A stretch of 6,986 nucleotides of DNA, from positions 1-6,986 of the forward strand of contig JBEKNT010000370.1 in the NCBI GenBank assembly GCA_049522565.1, in the 5' to 3' direction. The first letter of the stretch is position 1; each line of letters starts with the position of its first letter. A program made the translations under genes and the position numbers. The DNA comes from JASHVB01 sp049522565. Its GTDB lineage: Bacteria; Pseudomonadota; Alphaproteobacteria; Acetobacterales; Acetobacteraceae. Of this stretch, positions 1-6,001 are shown in pieces. Under the pieces are notes generated by a model that searched no databases, was not told the origin of the DNA, and worked only from the letters and a program-made list of their open reading frames with translations.

Positions 1-310
1 CGGTTCTGGGGGTGCCAGGGGTCCCTGCGAGTTTTTCCTGGGGGGGGCGGGCGTCCGGCGCTGTAGGATTATTCGCACGGCTCGCGCGGGAGCACCGCCC
101 CCCTCCCTCAAGGGGAGGGGGGGTCTCCTCCCGCCCCCGACCTGTGCAGTTTCATCCAGGGCGGGTCGGCCGCCGGCCGGTGGTCAAACTCGCAATGACC
201 CGTGGCACGGCGTGATCCGCGCTCCACTGATAGTGCGTACTGGTCGTGGATGCCGGCCTGCGTCGAGCTGACGAAGGGCGGGGCATAGACCGGGTTTTCG
301 GAGCGGCTAT
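1..310. other. Intergenic region downstream of tupA, repeat-rich, no gene seen
   Basis: No reading frame here has a credible start, Shine-Dalgarno sequence or recognisable product. The region is a patchwork of GC-rich low-complexity sequence: a family 1 hairpin fragment at 98-122, poly-G and poly-C runs nearby, and on the minus strand a TCATTGCGAG core at 198-189 that resembles the dispersed extragenic repeats common in proteobacterial genomes. I see no stem followed by a T run immediately after the tupA stop, so where the tup transcript ends is not evident. A tungstate ATPase gene (tupC) does not begin here. Confidence 0.6.
98..122. repeat. Family 1 palindromic repeat fragment (short hairpin)
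   Basis: The sequence forms a 10-bp stem (98-107 with 113-122) closed by a TCAAG loop. It is the same CCCCCTCCC / GGGAGGGGG core with a TCAAG or CTTGA centre that appears in the longer copies at 2157-2271 and 6832-6986. The flanking TGCGTAC-type arm is absent, so this looks like a decayed or partial copy. Confidence 0.65.
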
Positions 311-1153
311 TCAGGGCTTCGCGTCAGCCTCCGGATGGAACAGGCGCTGTCCGGCGATTGTATAACCACCGATCGCCGCCTGCCCCTCCGGGGAGGCGAG
401 CCAATCCGCGAAGCGATGCGCCGGCACCTGCTTCGCCTGCGGATGGGTCTGCGGGTTCAGCAGGATGACGTCGTAGCGGTTCAGCAGACGGGGATCGCCT
501 TCGACCTCGATCTGCATCCCCGCCTTGTGGCCGAAGCTAAGCCACGTGCCGCGGTCCGACAGGGTATAGGCCCCCATCGCCGCGGCGGCGTTCAGCGCCG
601 CCCCCATGCCGCCGCCGATGTCGCGATACCAGCCGCCATCCGACGCGGCCGGATCCAGCCCCGCCACCTGCCAAAGCCGCTTCTCCAACGCATCCGTGCC
701 GCTGTTGTCGCCGCGTGAGACGAACGGCGCCTTCGCTGCCGCGATCTGCTTCAGCGCGGCCACGACGTCGTGTGCGCCCGCGATATGCGCCGGGTCTGCA
801 CCCGGGCCGACGATGACGAAGTCGTTCCAGGCGATCTCGGTGCGGGTCAGCCCATGGCCGGCTGCCATGAACGCCGCCTCCGCCGCGGGATCGTGCACCA
901 GCACCAGATCGGCATCGCCATGCGCGGCGGTCGCCAGCGCCTGCCCGGTCCCTTGCGCGACCACGTGCACCGTGATGCCGGTCTCGCTGGTGAACTGCGG
1001 CAGGATGTGCGCCAGCAAGCCGCTGTTCTCGACCGACGTGGTGGATGCAAGCACGATCACCTGCGGCTCCGCCGCGCCTCGCGATGCCGCGGCAACCGCG
1101 AACAGCGACACGGCGCCCAGCAGAGCAGCGTTATTGATACGGAACGATGTCAT
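311..1153 (-). CDS. tupA: TupA, tungstate ABC transporter substrate-binding protein
   Basis: Periplasmic solute-binding protein of the tungstate-specific TupABC importer, 280 residues, the usual family length. Residues 1-28 are a signal peptide: a charged start, a hydrophobic stretch LLGAVSLFAVAAA, then a likely cut near RGAAEP. The mature protein carries TupA hallmarks in order: STTSVENSGLL (37-47), GTGQAL (68-73), VLVHDP (84-89), NDFVIVGP (110-117), FVSRGDNSGT (144-153) and YTLSDRGTWLSF (196-207). These Ser, Thr and Arg-rich loops are where the oxyanion is expected to bind. I chose the ATG at 1153 because AGGGGA lies 4 nt upstream and it overlaps the tupB stop as ATGA; a longer frame reaching to 1489 only reads antisense to the tupB sense frame. 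Known for the family: high selectivity for tungstate over molybdate. Inferred: the same here. A general molybdate/tungstate binding protein is less likely given the motif match. Confidence 0.93.
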   Translation of the reverse strand: MTSFRINNAALLGAVSLFAVAAASRGAAEPQVIVLASTTSVENSGLLAHILPQFTSETGITVHVVAQGTGQALATAAHGDADLVLVHDPAAEAAFMAAGHGLTRTEIAWNDFVIVGPGADPAHIAGAHDVVAALKQIAAAKAPFVSRGDNSGTDALEKRLWQVAGLDPAASDGGWYRDIGGGMGAALNAAAAMGAYTLSDRGTWLSFGHKAGMQIEVEGDPRLLNRYDVILLNPQTHPQAKQVPAHRFADWLASPEGQAAIGGYTIAGQRLFHPEADAKP

Positions 1154-1866
1154 GCGGTCCCCTGCGAGCGGCTGCCGCGAACCCGCGCCTCGATCGCGAA
1201 AGCGCCGGCGCTGACCGCGATGCTGATGGCAATCAACACGAGGCCGAGCGCCAGCGCAAATGCCAGATGGCCCTCGCCGGTCTCCAGCGTGATCGCCGTG
1301 GTCATTGTGCGCGTATAGCCAGCGATATTGCCGCCGACGATCAGGATGGCACCCACCTCGGAAATCGCTCGCCCGAACCCCGCGAGCGTCGCCGTCAGAG
1401 CACTCAGGCGCCCGATCGACAGCAAGTGCGGAATGGCACGCAGCCGGCTTGCCCCGGAGATCAGCAGATCGTCCCCATACTCCCGCCAAATGCCCACCAT
1501 GGCGCGATGGCTGAGCGCGACCACGATCGGCAGCGCCAGCAGAAACTGCGCGACGGCCATCGCGACCGGCGTGAACAGGATCCCGAGCCAGCCAAGCGGG
1601 CCCGATCGCGACAGCAGCAGGTACAGCACCAAACCAACCACGACCGGCGGCAGCCCGAGCAATGCGTTCGCCAGCAGGATCAGCAGGCCTCGCCCGCGAA
1701 AGCGGAACACGGCGAGCGCCGCGCCCAGCGGCAACCCACAGGCAGCGGCTGCCATCGACGCCGACAGGCTGACCGCGAGCGAGAGGATGACAATCCGCCG
1801 CAGCGATGCGTCGAACTCGAGCAGGAGTCCAAGGGCGAGACGGACGGCGTCAACGATGTCTGACAC
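1150..1866 (-). CDS. tupB: TupB, tungstate ABC transporter permease
   Basis: Inner-membrane channel subunit of the tungstate importer, 238 residues. Hydrophobic segments lie at about 25-50, 58-85, 91-119, 160-178 and 201-226. The cytoplasmic EAA-type loop that docks the ATPase is visible from about 128 to 172 (EYGDDLLISGASR, then LAGFGRAISEVGA), followed by the TupB-typical IVGGNIAGYTRTMTTAI (176-192). The start is GTG at 1866; an in-frame TGA only eight codons upstream leaves no earlier choice, and the ribosome site is weak (GGAT at 5 nt). The last codons overlap tupA by 4 bp (ATGA), implying translational coupling. The closely related ModB molybdate permeases are an alternative, but the adjoining TupA and the GGNI-x-G-x-TR-x-MTTAI signature favour tungstate. 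The ATPase partner is not next to it. Confidence 0.92.
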   Translation of the reverse strand: MSDIVDAVRLALGLLLEFDASLRRIVILSLAVSLSASMAAAACGLPLGAALAVFRFRGRGLLILLANALLGLPPVVVGLVLYLLLSRSGPLGWLGILFTPVAMAVAQFLLALPIVVALSHRAMVGIWREYGDDLLISGASRLRAIPHLLSIGRLSALTATLAGFGRAISEVGAILIVGGNIAGYTRTMTTAITLETGEGHLAFALALGLVLIAISIAVSAGAFAIEARVRGSRSQGTA

Positions 1867-2156
1867 GAGGTATCCGCTGAAGCCGGATCAATGACCGCCA
1901 CACCGGCGACGCGCGTGGTGTGACGCGCTGCTCGCGAGGGGAGCTTGGGTATGCTGCCACGCGCGCGCTCCGCAGTGCCTCGTCAAGGGTGGCCTTGGCA
2001 ATCTCGGTCGTGCCGCATCGGAAGCAGTTATTCCCTGACGGATCATGAGAGCATTGCCACCCTGACTGGAATCATCGAGGCCTCTGTCATCGCGAGGAGC
2101 GCAACGGTGGCCGGGATTGACCCCATGCGCAGCAGATTAAGCGGGCGGCGGAGAAA
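1867..2156. other. Intergenic region upstream of tupBA, presumed control region
   Basis: About 290 bases without a supported gene. It should contain the promoter of tupBA, but I could not find a -35/-10 pair with sensible spacing, a ModE-like palindrome, or a molybdenum-cofactor-riboswitch-like fold by eye. On the plus strand, 2088-2108 (GTCATCGCGAGGAGCGCAACG) resembles the GTCATTGCGAGGAGCG-type dispersed extragenic repeat of many proteobacteria. A related TCATTGCGAG core occurs on the minus strand at 198-189. Confidence 0.5.
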
Positions 2157-2271
2157 AATTCTCCCCCTCCCCTTGAGGAAGGGGGTCAGGGGGAGGGGTG
2201 CGTACAGCCAACGACCACGGATGTACGCACCCCTCCCCCTAACCCCCTCCCTCAAGGGGAGGGGGAGAATT
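2154..2271 (-). terminator. Putative Rho-independent terminator of the oxidase operon
   Basis: On the minus strand the stop codon of the FAD oxidase gene (TAA, 2291-2289) is followed 17 nt later by the very long hairpin formed by the inverted repeat 2271-2223 / 2205-2157. After the hairpin come AA and five Ts (2158-2154). Stem plus T run is the classic terminator arrangement, though the stem is much longer than usual and belongs to a dispersed repeat family. It would separate this operon from tupBA. Confidence 0.45.
2157..2271. repeat. Family 1 palindromic repeat, complete copy with 49-bp arms
   Basis: Two 49-base arms (2157-2205 and 2223-2271) are reverse complements except for two positions, with a 17-base loop. 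Each arm contains CTCCCCCTCCCCTTGAGG, then a G-rich AGGGGGAGGGG block and an inner TGCGTAC. Each arm can also fold on itself around CTTGA. The same unit is found at 6832-6986 and in fragment form at 98-122. Such G-rich and C-rich palindromes are widespread between genes in alphaproteobacteria and encode nothing. Confidence 0.85.
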
Positions 2272-2288
2272 CTGCCCCCGTCAATGCT

Positions 2289-3422
2289 TTAGCACGGCTT
2301 CCAGCCCTGGATGTCGATCCAGTCCTTCTCCAGCCTGGCGAAACGATCCAGCCGGAAGCTGGACAGATCGGCGAACCCGCAGACGCCATCCACCACCAGG
2401 TCGCGGATCGCATGGCCGGTGGCGGGCGACAGGCCGAAGCCGATGCTGGAGAGCGTCGCGACAACGACGTTCTCCGGCGACGCCAGGCGATCGATCACCG
2501 GCCGGCCGTCCGGCGTGTTCTCGATGATCCCGGCCCAACTGCGGATCACCCGTGCATGCGCCGCCTTGGGAAACAGCCGTGCCAGCCGCCCGGCGATGTT
2601 GCCCATCAGCGGCGTGCTCGGGCGCTGGGTCGCCGGCTCGTCGAGCCATTCATGCGGGCCGCCGCCATAGGCGAGATTGCCGCGCAGCGTCTGCCGACCA
2701 TACAGGCCGTTGCCGTCCACCCCGCCGATCGGCATCAGCGGCAGCGGCTCGGTCACGATCATCTCGGCGCGCGCCGCGACCATCGGCACATCGACTCCCA
2801 ACATGCCGGCGAGCCGACTGGTCTGCGGTCCCGCCGCCAGCACGACATGCTCGCAGCCGATCGTGCCGCGCGAGGTGCGAACCGCCGTGACCCGGTTGCC
2901 GCTGCGCTCGAACCCGGCGACCTCGGTGTGCTGCAATACCTGCCCGCCCGAGTCCTGCATCGCCCAGGCATAGGCCTGCACGGTGCGATGCGGATTAGCA
3001 TGGCCGCCGAAACGATAGAAATAGCCGCCGGCCGTGGCTTCTGCCGCCAACGGCACAAGCTCGCGCACCTGCCGCGGATCGAGCAGGTCGGTGGCGAAGC
3101 CCTGCCGCTCGGCATTGCGCTTCGCCTCGCCGTACAGCGCGAGCTGCGCCGGATCGAAGGCGACGCGGATGCGGTTCGGCTGGAACTCGGTGGGGTAGCC
3201 GAGCAATTCGTCCATCAACGGCCACAAGCGCTGCTCTTCGCGGAACAGCGGGCTGAAATGATGGCTGCATCCGCCGCCGTTGCGCCCCGATGCCTCCCAG
3301 CCGACGATCCCCTTGTCGAGCACCACCACGTCGATGCCCTCGCGCGCCAGCCACCAGCCGGCGGACAGCCCGGTGGCGCCGCCACCGACGATGACGACCG
3401 AGGCGCTTGTCGGCACGCTCAT
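2289..3422 (-). CDS. FAD-dependent oxidase of the DadA/sarcosine-oxidase-beta type (opine oxidase B-like)
   Basis: Flavoprotein of 377 residues that should oxidise a C-N bond of an amino acid, N-methyl amino acid or opine-like amine. The N-terminal Rossmann motif GGGATG is at 13-18 with the acidic end of the fold at LDKG (35-38). The ASGRNGGG stretch (44-51) is typical of DAO-family oxidases. The C-terminal FAD-binding region carries WAGIIENTPDGRPVID (296-311) and GFGLSPATGHAI (328-339). No signal peptide or membrane segment is visible, so it is cytoplasmic. The start ATG at 3422 overlaps the stop of the preceding oxidoreductase gene (ATGA), indicating coupling and a two-subunit enzyme; the frame continuing to 3854 is antisense-like extension. 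In opine oxidases and HcnABC, this subunit is the catalytic flavin subunit. The exact substrate cannot be named. Confidence 0.85.
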   Translation of the reverse strand: MSVPTSASVVIVGGGATGLSAGWWLAREGIDVVVLDKGIVGWEASGRNGGGCSHHFSPLFREEQRLWPLMDELLGYPTEFQPNRIRVAFDPAQLALYGEAKRNAERQGFATDLLDPRQVRELVPLAAEATAGGYFYRFGGHANPHRTVQAYAWAMQDSGGQVLQHTEVAGFERSGNRVTAVRTSRGTIGCEHVVLAAGPQTSRLAGMLGVDVPMVAARAEMIVTEPLPLMPIGGVDGNGLYGRQTLRGNLAYGGGPHEWLDEPATQRPSTPLMGNIAGRLARLFPKAAHARVIRSWAGIIENTPDGRPVIDRLASPENVVVATLSSIGFGLSPATGHAIRDLVVDGVCGFADLSSFRLDRFARLEKDWIDIQGWKPC

Positions 3423-5083
3423 TCCGGATCCGTGTTGCTGCGGACTGGCCGGTCCGCCGCGACGTGGTGGCGCGGTGCGTCCCAGAACGGCACGTATTGC
3501 GAGGCCATGCCGAACCAGGTGTCCCAATGCGCCGCCATCTCGGGGGATTCCGGCTGCGCCGCGAGGCGCAGCGGCAGCGGCCGCACCGGCGCGCGATGCG
3601 TGGCGAGCGGCACCTCGCCCAACCCGACGCCCACCCCGAGCGCCAGCAGCGCTGCGACCTGTTCGCGGCAGCGCCGCCCCTGGCAGACGCCCATGCCGGC
3701 GCGCGTCAGCCGCTTCACCTGGTCGGGGTTCGGCGCGCCCGCGCCGAGCAGACTGGCCAGGTCGCGCCGGTTGCGGTGGTCGGATGTCCAGCCGAGATAG
3801 CGCGGCGGCCGAACTTCCAGGATGTCGCGCGCAGTCACCTCCTCGCACCGGCAAACATAGGGCTCGCCTGGTGCGTCGATGACGGTGGCACGAACCCAGT
3901 CAAGTATAACCTCTCCCGCTGCGCGGGAGAGGTCGAGACGCGAGAGCGTCGAGGGTGAAGCGGTCCCCACCGAACCTTGCTCTTGTTCTTGCTGAGTTGA
4001 AGATTCGCTGTGTGCGGCCGCAGCACCCTCACCCGCCGCTTCGCGGCGACCTCTCCCACTTTGTGGGAGCGGTTGACGGGCGGCACGGCGGCCCTCCTCG
4101 CGTGCAATGTTGGGATCGCGGCTTTTCGCCGGCCAGATGCCAGCGCAGTCGCCGGCCGCGAGCAGATGCGGCAGCGTGGTGCGCTGATCCGCATCCAGCA
4201 CCGGCACGTGGCCGCCACGCTCCGGCGAGAACGCCATCTGGCACCCGGCCGCATCGAGGAGCTCGACGACCGGCACTGCTGCCACGCCGACGATGACCGT
4301 GTCGCAGGCAATCTCCCGCTCGCGGTCGGGCGCATCGCGCGGGGACACGACAAGCTGCCGCACGCCGTCCGTCCCCTCCGCACGGCGCACGACATGGCCG
4401 CACAGCAGCTCGAAGCCCCGGTTGGCGGCGGCGGGGTCGAGCGGCGCCGGCGCAACCTCGATGATGGCGGCGATCCGTACGCCCGCATCGCGCAGGCGCA
4501 GCGCCCCGTCCAGCGCTTCCGTGGTGCTGCCCAGCACCACCGCGCGGCGTGCGTCCAGCGCGCCGTAGCGGGCGGCGAGGCGCTCCGCGGCGACCATGCC
4601 CATGACGCCGGGCAGCTCCCAGCCGGGGAATGCCAGGCCCATGTCGCGCCGGCCGGCGCAGACGATCATCCGGGCCGCGCCGATCATCCAGGAGCGGTCC
4701 GGATCGGCCAAGCCCGCAACCGGGCCGGGCAGCCAGCCGACCGCCGGACCGTTGGCGAACACGCCCCAACATAGCGTGCCGAGGCGCAGATCGACGCCGG
4801 CATCGAACGCCGCCTCGATCATCGGATCGCTGGCGATGCAGGCGTCCGTCATCGCCGAACGGTTGCGCACCACGCCGCTCATCCGGCCGCCGAACAGCAG
4901 CGGGATGTCCTCGGCCATTGCGTCGAAGGGGACGGGGTGCTCGTCCACCAACACGACCTTCAGGCCCAGCCGCGCTGCTTCGATCGCCGCTGCCAACCCG
5001 GCCGGGCCGGCGCCGATCACCAGCAGTTCGGTGTGTTCTGCGACCGTCAGGGTCTTGCCGGTGATGGAGGCTGGATCACGCAT
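3419..5083 (-). CDS. FAD/NAD(P)-type oxidoreductase with BFD-like [2Fe-2S] domain (opine oxidase A / HcnB-like), carrying an in-frame repeat insertion
   Basis: Cytoplasmic subunit of 554 residues, probable electron-transfer partner of the following FAD oxidase. The FAD Rossmann motif is GAGPAGLAAA (24-33), ending at DEHP (47-50). A second FAD contact, LLAAGDCAGIWPAK, spans 307-320. The second dinucleotide fold shows only VLGSTTEA (183-190), lacking the usual GxGxxG, so NAD(P) use is doubtful. The C-terminal domain has the four cluster cysteines: C411 and C413 in CRCEEVT, C467 and C472 in CQGRRC. A tail from about 515 contains HWDTWFG and VPFWDAP. Residues 337-392 are translated from a palindromic repeat and interrupt the linker between the two halves, without a frameshift. 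The start ATG at 5083 has GGGAGAGG 9 nt upstream; an earlier ATG at 5239 would translate only repeat sequence. A ferredoxin-like small subunit (HcnA/OoxC type) is not in the window. Confidence 0.85.
   Translation of the reverse strand: MRDPASITGKTLTVAEHTELLVIGAGPAGLAAAIEAARLGLKVVLVDEHPVPFDAMAEDIPLLFGGRMSGVVRNRSAMTDACIASDPMIEAAFDAGVDLRLGTLCWGVFANGPAVGWLPGPVAGLADPDRSWMIGAARMIVCAGRRDMGLAFPGWELPGVMGMVAAERLAARYGALDARRAVVLGSTTEALDGALRLRDAGVRIAAIIEVAPAPLDPAAANRGFELLCGHVVRRAEGTDGVRQLVVSPRDAPDREREIACDTVIVGVAAVPVVELLDAAGCQMAFSPERGGHVPVLDADQRTTLPHLLAAGDCAGIWPAKSRDPNIAREEGRRAARQPLPQSGRGRREAAGEGAAAAHSESSTQQEQEQGSVGTASPSTLSRLDLSRAAGEVILDWVRATVIDAPGEPYVCRCEEVTARDILEVRPPRYLGWTSDHRNRRDLASLLGAGAPNPDQVKRLTRAGMGVCQGRRCREQVAALLALGVGVGLGEVPLATHRAPVRPLPLRLAAQPESPEMAAHWDTWFGMASQYVPFWDAPRHHVAADRPVRSNTDPE
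3908..4074. repeat. Family 2 palindromic element inside a coding sequence
   Basis: Two roughly 50-base units face each other around a central 66 bases (3958-4023). The left unit contains a perfect 10-bp hairpin CCTCTCCCGC-TGC-GCGGGAGAGG (3910-3932), then GACGC-GAGA-GCGTC (3937-3950), ending GAGGGTG. The right unit mirrors it with CACCCTCACCC, CGCCGC-TTC-GCGGCG (4034-4048), CTCCCAC-TTT-GTGGGAG (4053-4069) and terminal GGTT. The outline matches the intergenic element at 5090-5255: same AACC...GGTT ends and similar length (167 against about 165 bases). Here the element is fully open in the frame of the host gene. Confidence 0.85.
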
Positions 5084-5089
5084 TGTCTT

Positions 5090-5255
5090 AAACCTCTCCC
5101 GCTGTGCGGGGTTGGGCCGCGAAGCGGACCGACGCGAGACGCGTAGCGGCAAGGGTGAGGGTGACCGGGTCGGCACGCAGTGTTTGCTTCGGGGCGACCC
5201 GATCACCCTCACCCGGCGCTGCGCGCCGACTTCTCCCACTTCGTGGGCGAGGTTT
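5090..5255. repeat. Family 2 palindromic element between the ATPase and oxidoreductase genes
   Basis: The outer ends are AAACCTC (5090-5096) and its complement GAGGTTT (5249-5255). The inner arms 5153-5172 and 5195-5214 are 20-base reverse complements with one mismatch, around a 22-base centre. Smaller stems such as CCGCGAAGCGG and GGCGCTGCGCGCC lie in the outer parts. The right end reaches the last base of the ATPase stop codon. The left end holds the Shine-Dalgarno of the next gene. In an mRNA this whole spacer would fold into a strong branched hairpin. Confidence 0.85.
5093..5100 (-). promoter_or_regulatory. Shine-Dalgarno site of the oxidoreductase gene, supplied by the repeat end
   Basis: On the minus strand GGGAGAGG lies 9 nt before the ATG at 5083 and is the only purine-rich candidate there. 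It is also the conserved terminal CCTCTCCC block of the family 2 element. It could therefore be sequestered or exposed by folding of the repeat in the mRNA. Confidence 0.6.
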
Positions 5256-6001
5256 CATAGCACCTTGTCCAGGAAGTCGCGCGTTCGCGGCTCGCGCGGC
5301 GCCTCCAGCACCTGCGCGGGCGGGCCGTCCTCGACGATGACACCGCCATCGGTGAAATAGACGTGGTCGGCGACGCGGCGCGCGAATCCCATCTCGTGCG
5401 TGACCAGGATGCAGGTCATGCCCTCGGCCGCGAGTTCCTGCACGGTCACCAGCACCTCCTTCTTTGTCTCCGGATCCAGTGCCGCGGTGACCTCATCGAA
5501 CAGCATGACCTTCGGGTTCATCGCCAGCGCCCGGGCGATCGCCACACGCTGCTGCTGGCCGCCGGACAGCTCGCCGGGATAGGCGCCCGCCTTGTCGGTC
5601 AGCCGCACCTTCGCCAGCAGTTCGCGCGCCCGCTTCTCGACCTGCGCGCGATCCTGCCGCAGCACGTGCACCGGCGCCATCATGATGTTGTCCAGCGCGG
5701 TGCGGTGCGGGAACAGGTTGTACTGCTGGAACACGATGCCGACGTCGCGGCGCAGCGCGCGGTGATCGAGCTTCGGATCGTTTACCTCCCGCCCGGCGAC
5801 GGTAATCGAGCCGGCGGTGACCGGCGCCAGGCCGTCGATGCAGCGCAGCAGCGTGGATTTGCCCGAACCGGACGGGCCGATGATGCAGACCGTCTCGCCG
5901 CGGCGCACGGTGAACGAGATGCCGGACAGCACTGTCAGGTTGCCGAAGCACTTCGTCACCTCGCGCAGCACGACGACGGGCGGGCCAAGTTCGTGCGCCA
6001 T
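5255..6001 (-). CDS. ABC transporter ATP-binding protein, polar amino acid type (GlnQ/HisP/OccP-like)
   Basis: Cytoplasmic ATPase of 248 residues powering a polar amino acid or opine importer. All nucleotide-binding elements are intact: Walker A GPSGSGKS (42-49), Q-loop FQQYNLFPH (91-99), ABC signature LSGGQQQR (145-152), Walker B VMLFDE (165-170), D-loop ALDPE (174-178) and switch histidine H202 in VTHEM. FQQYNLFPH and the overall length are characteristic of the amino acid (PAAT) importer ATPases. After Walker B it reads EVT instead of the more common EPT, a substitution I have seen in this family and not a defect. The ATG at 6001 follows directly on the TGA of the permease gene (6004-6002) with no spacer, so the pair is coupled. 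A family 2 repeat follows the stop immediately. Confidence 0.92.
   Translation of the reverse strand: MAHELGPPVVVLREVTKCFGNLTVLSGISFTVRRGETVCIIGPSGSGKSTLLRCIDGLAPVTAGSITVAGREVNDPKLDHRALRRDVGIVFQQYNLFPHRTALDNIMMAPVHVLRQDRAQVEKRARELLAKVRLTDKAGAYPGELSGGQQQRVAIARALAMNPKVMLFDEVTAALDPETKKEVLVTVQELAAEGMTCILVTHEMGFARRVADHVYFTDGGVIVEDGPPAQVLEAPREPRTRDFLDKVL

Noticed and set aside
12..215. Plus-strand open frame of 67 codons near the window start
   Set aside because: It is Arg/Pro/Gly-rich translation of repeat and GC-rich intergenic DNA, with no Shine-Dalgarno sequence and no family resemblance.
1154..1489. N-terminal extension of TupA up to position 1489
   Set aside because: It would overlap tupB coding sequence in another frame and place the signal peptide in the middle of the protein. 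The ATG at 1153 has a ribosome site and the ATGA overlap.
1982..1987. TTGACG on the minus strand as a possible -35 box for tupBA
   Set aside because: No acceptable -10 box follows at 16-19 nt; the nearest AT-rich hexamer is too far away.
1945..2292. Plus-strand and minus-strand open frames across the intergenic repeat (also 2043-2255)
   Set aside because: They translate the two arms of the family 1 palindrome (PLPLTPSLKGRG-like peptides on both strands), a typical false gene call.
2412..3800. Long plus-strand open frame of 462 codons opposite the FAD oxidase
   Set aside because: It is His/Arg/Ala-rich with no recognisable domain, an antisense shadow of a high-GC gene. The minus-strand gene has clear motifs.
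3908..4074. CRISPR-like interpretation of the repeated hairpins
   Set aside because: There is only one inverted pair with no regularly spaced direct repeats or spacers.
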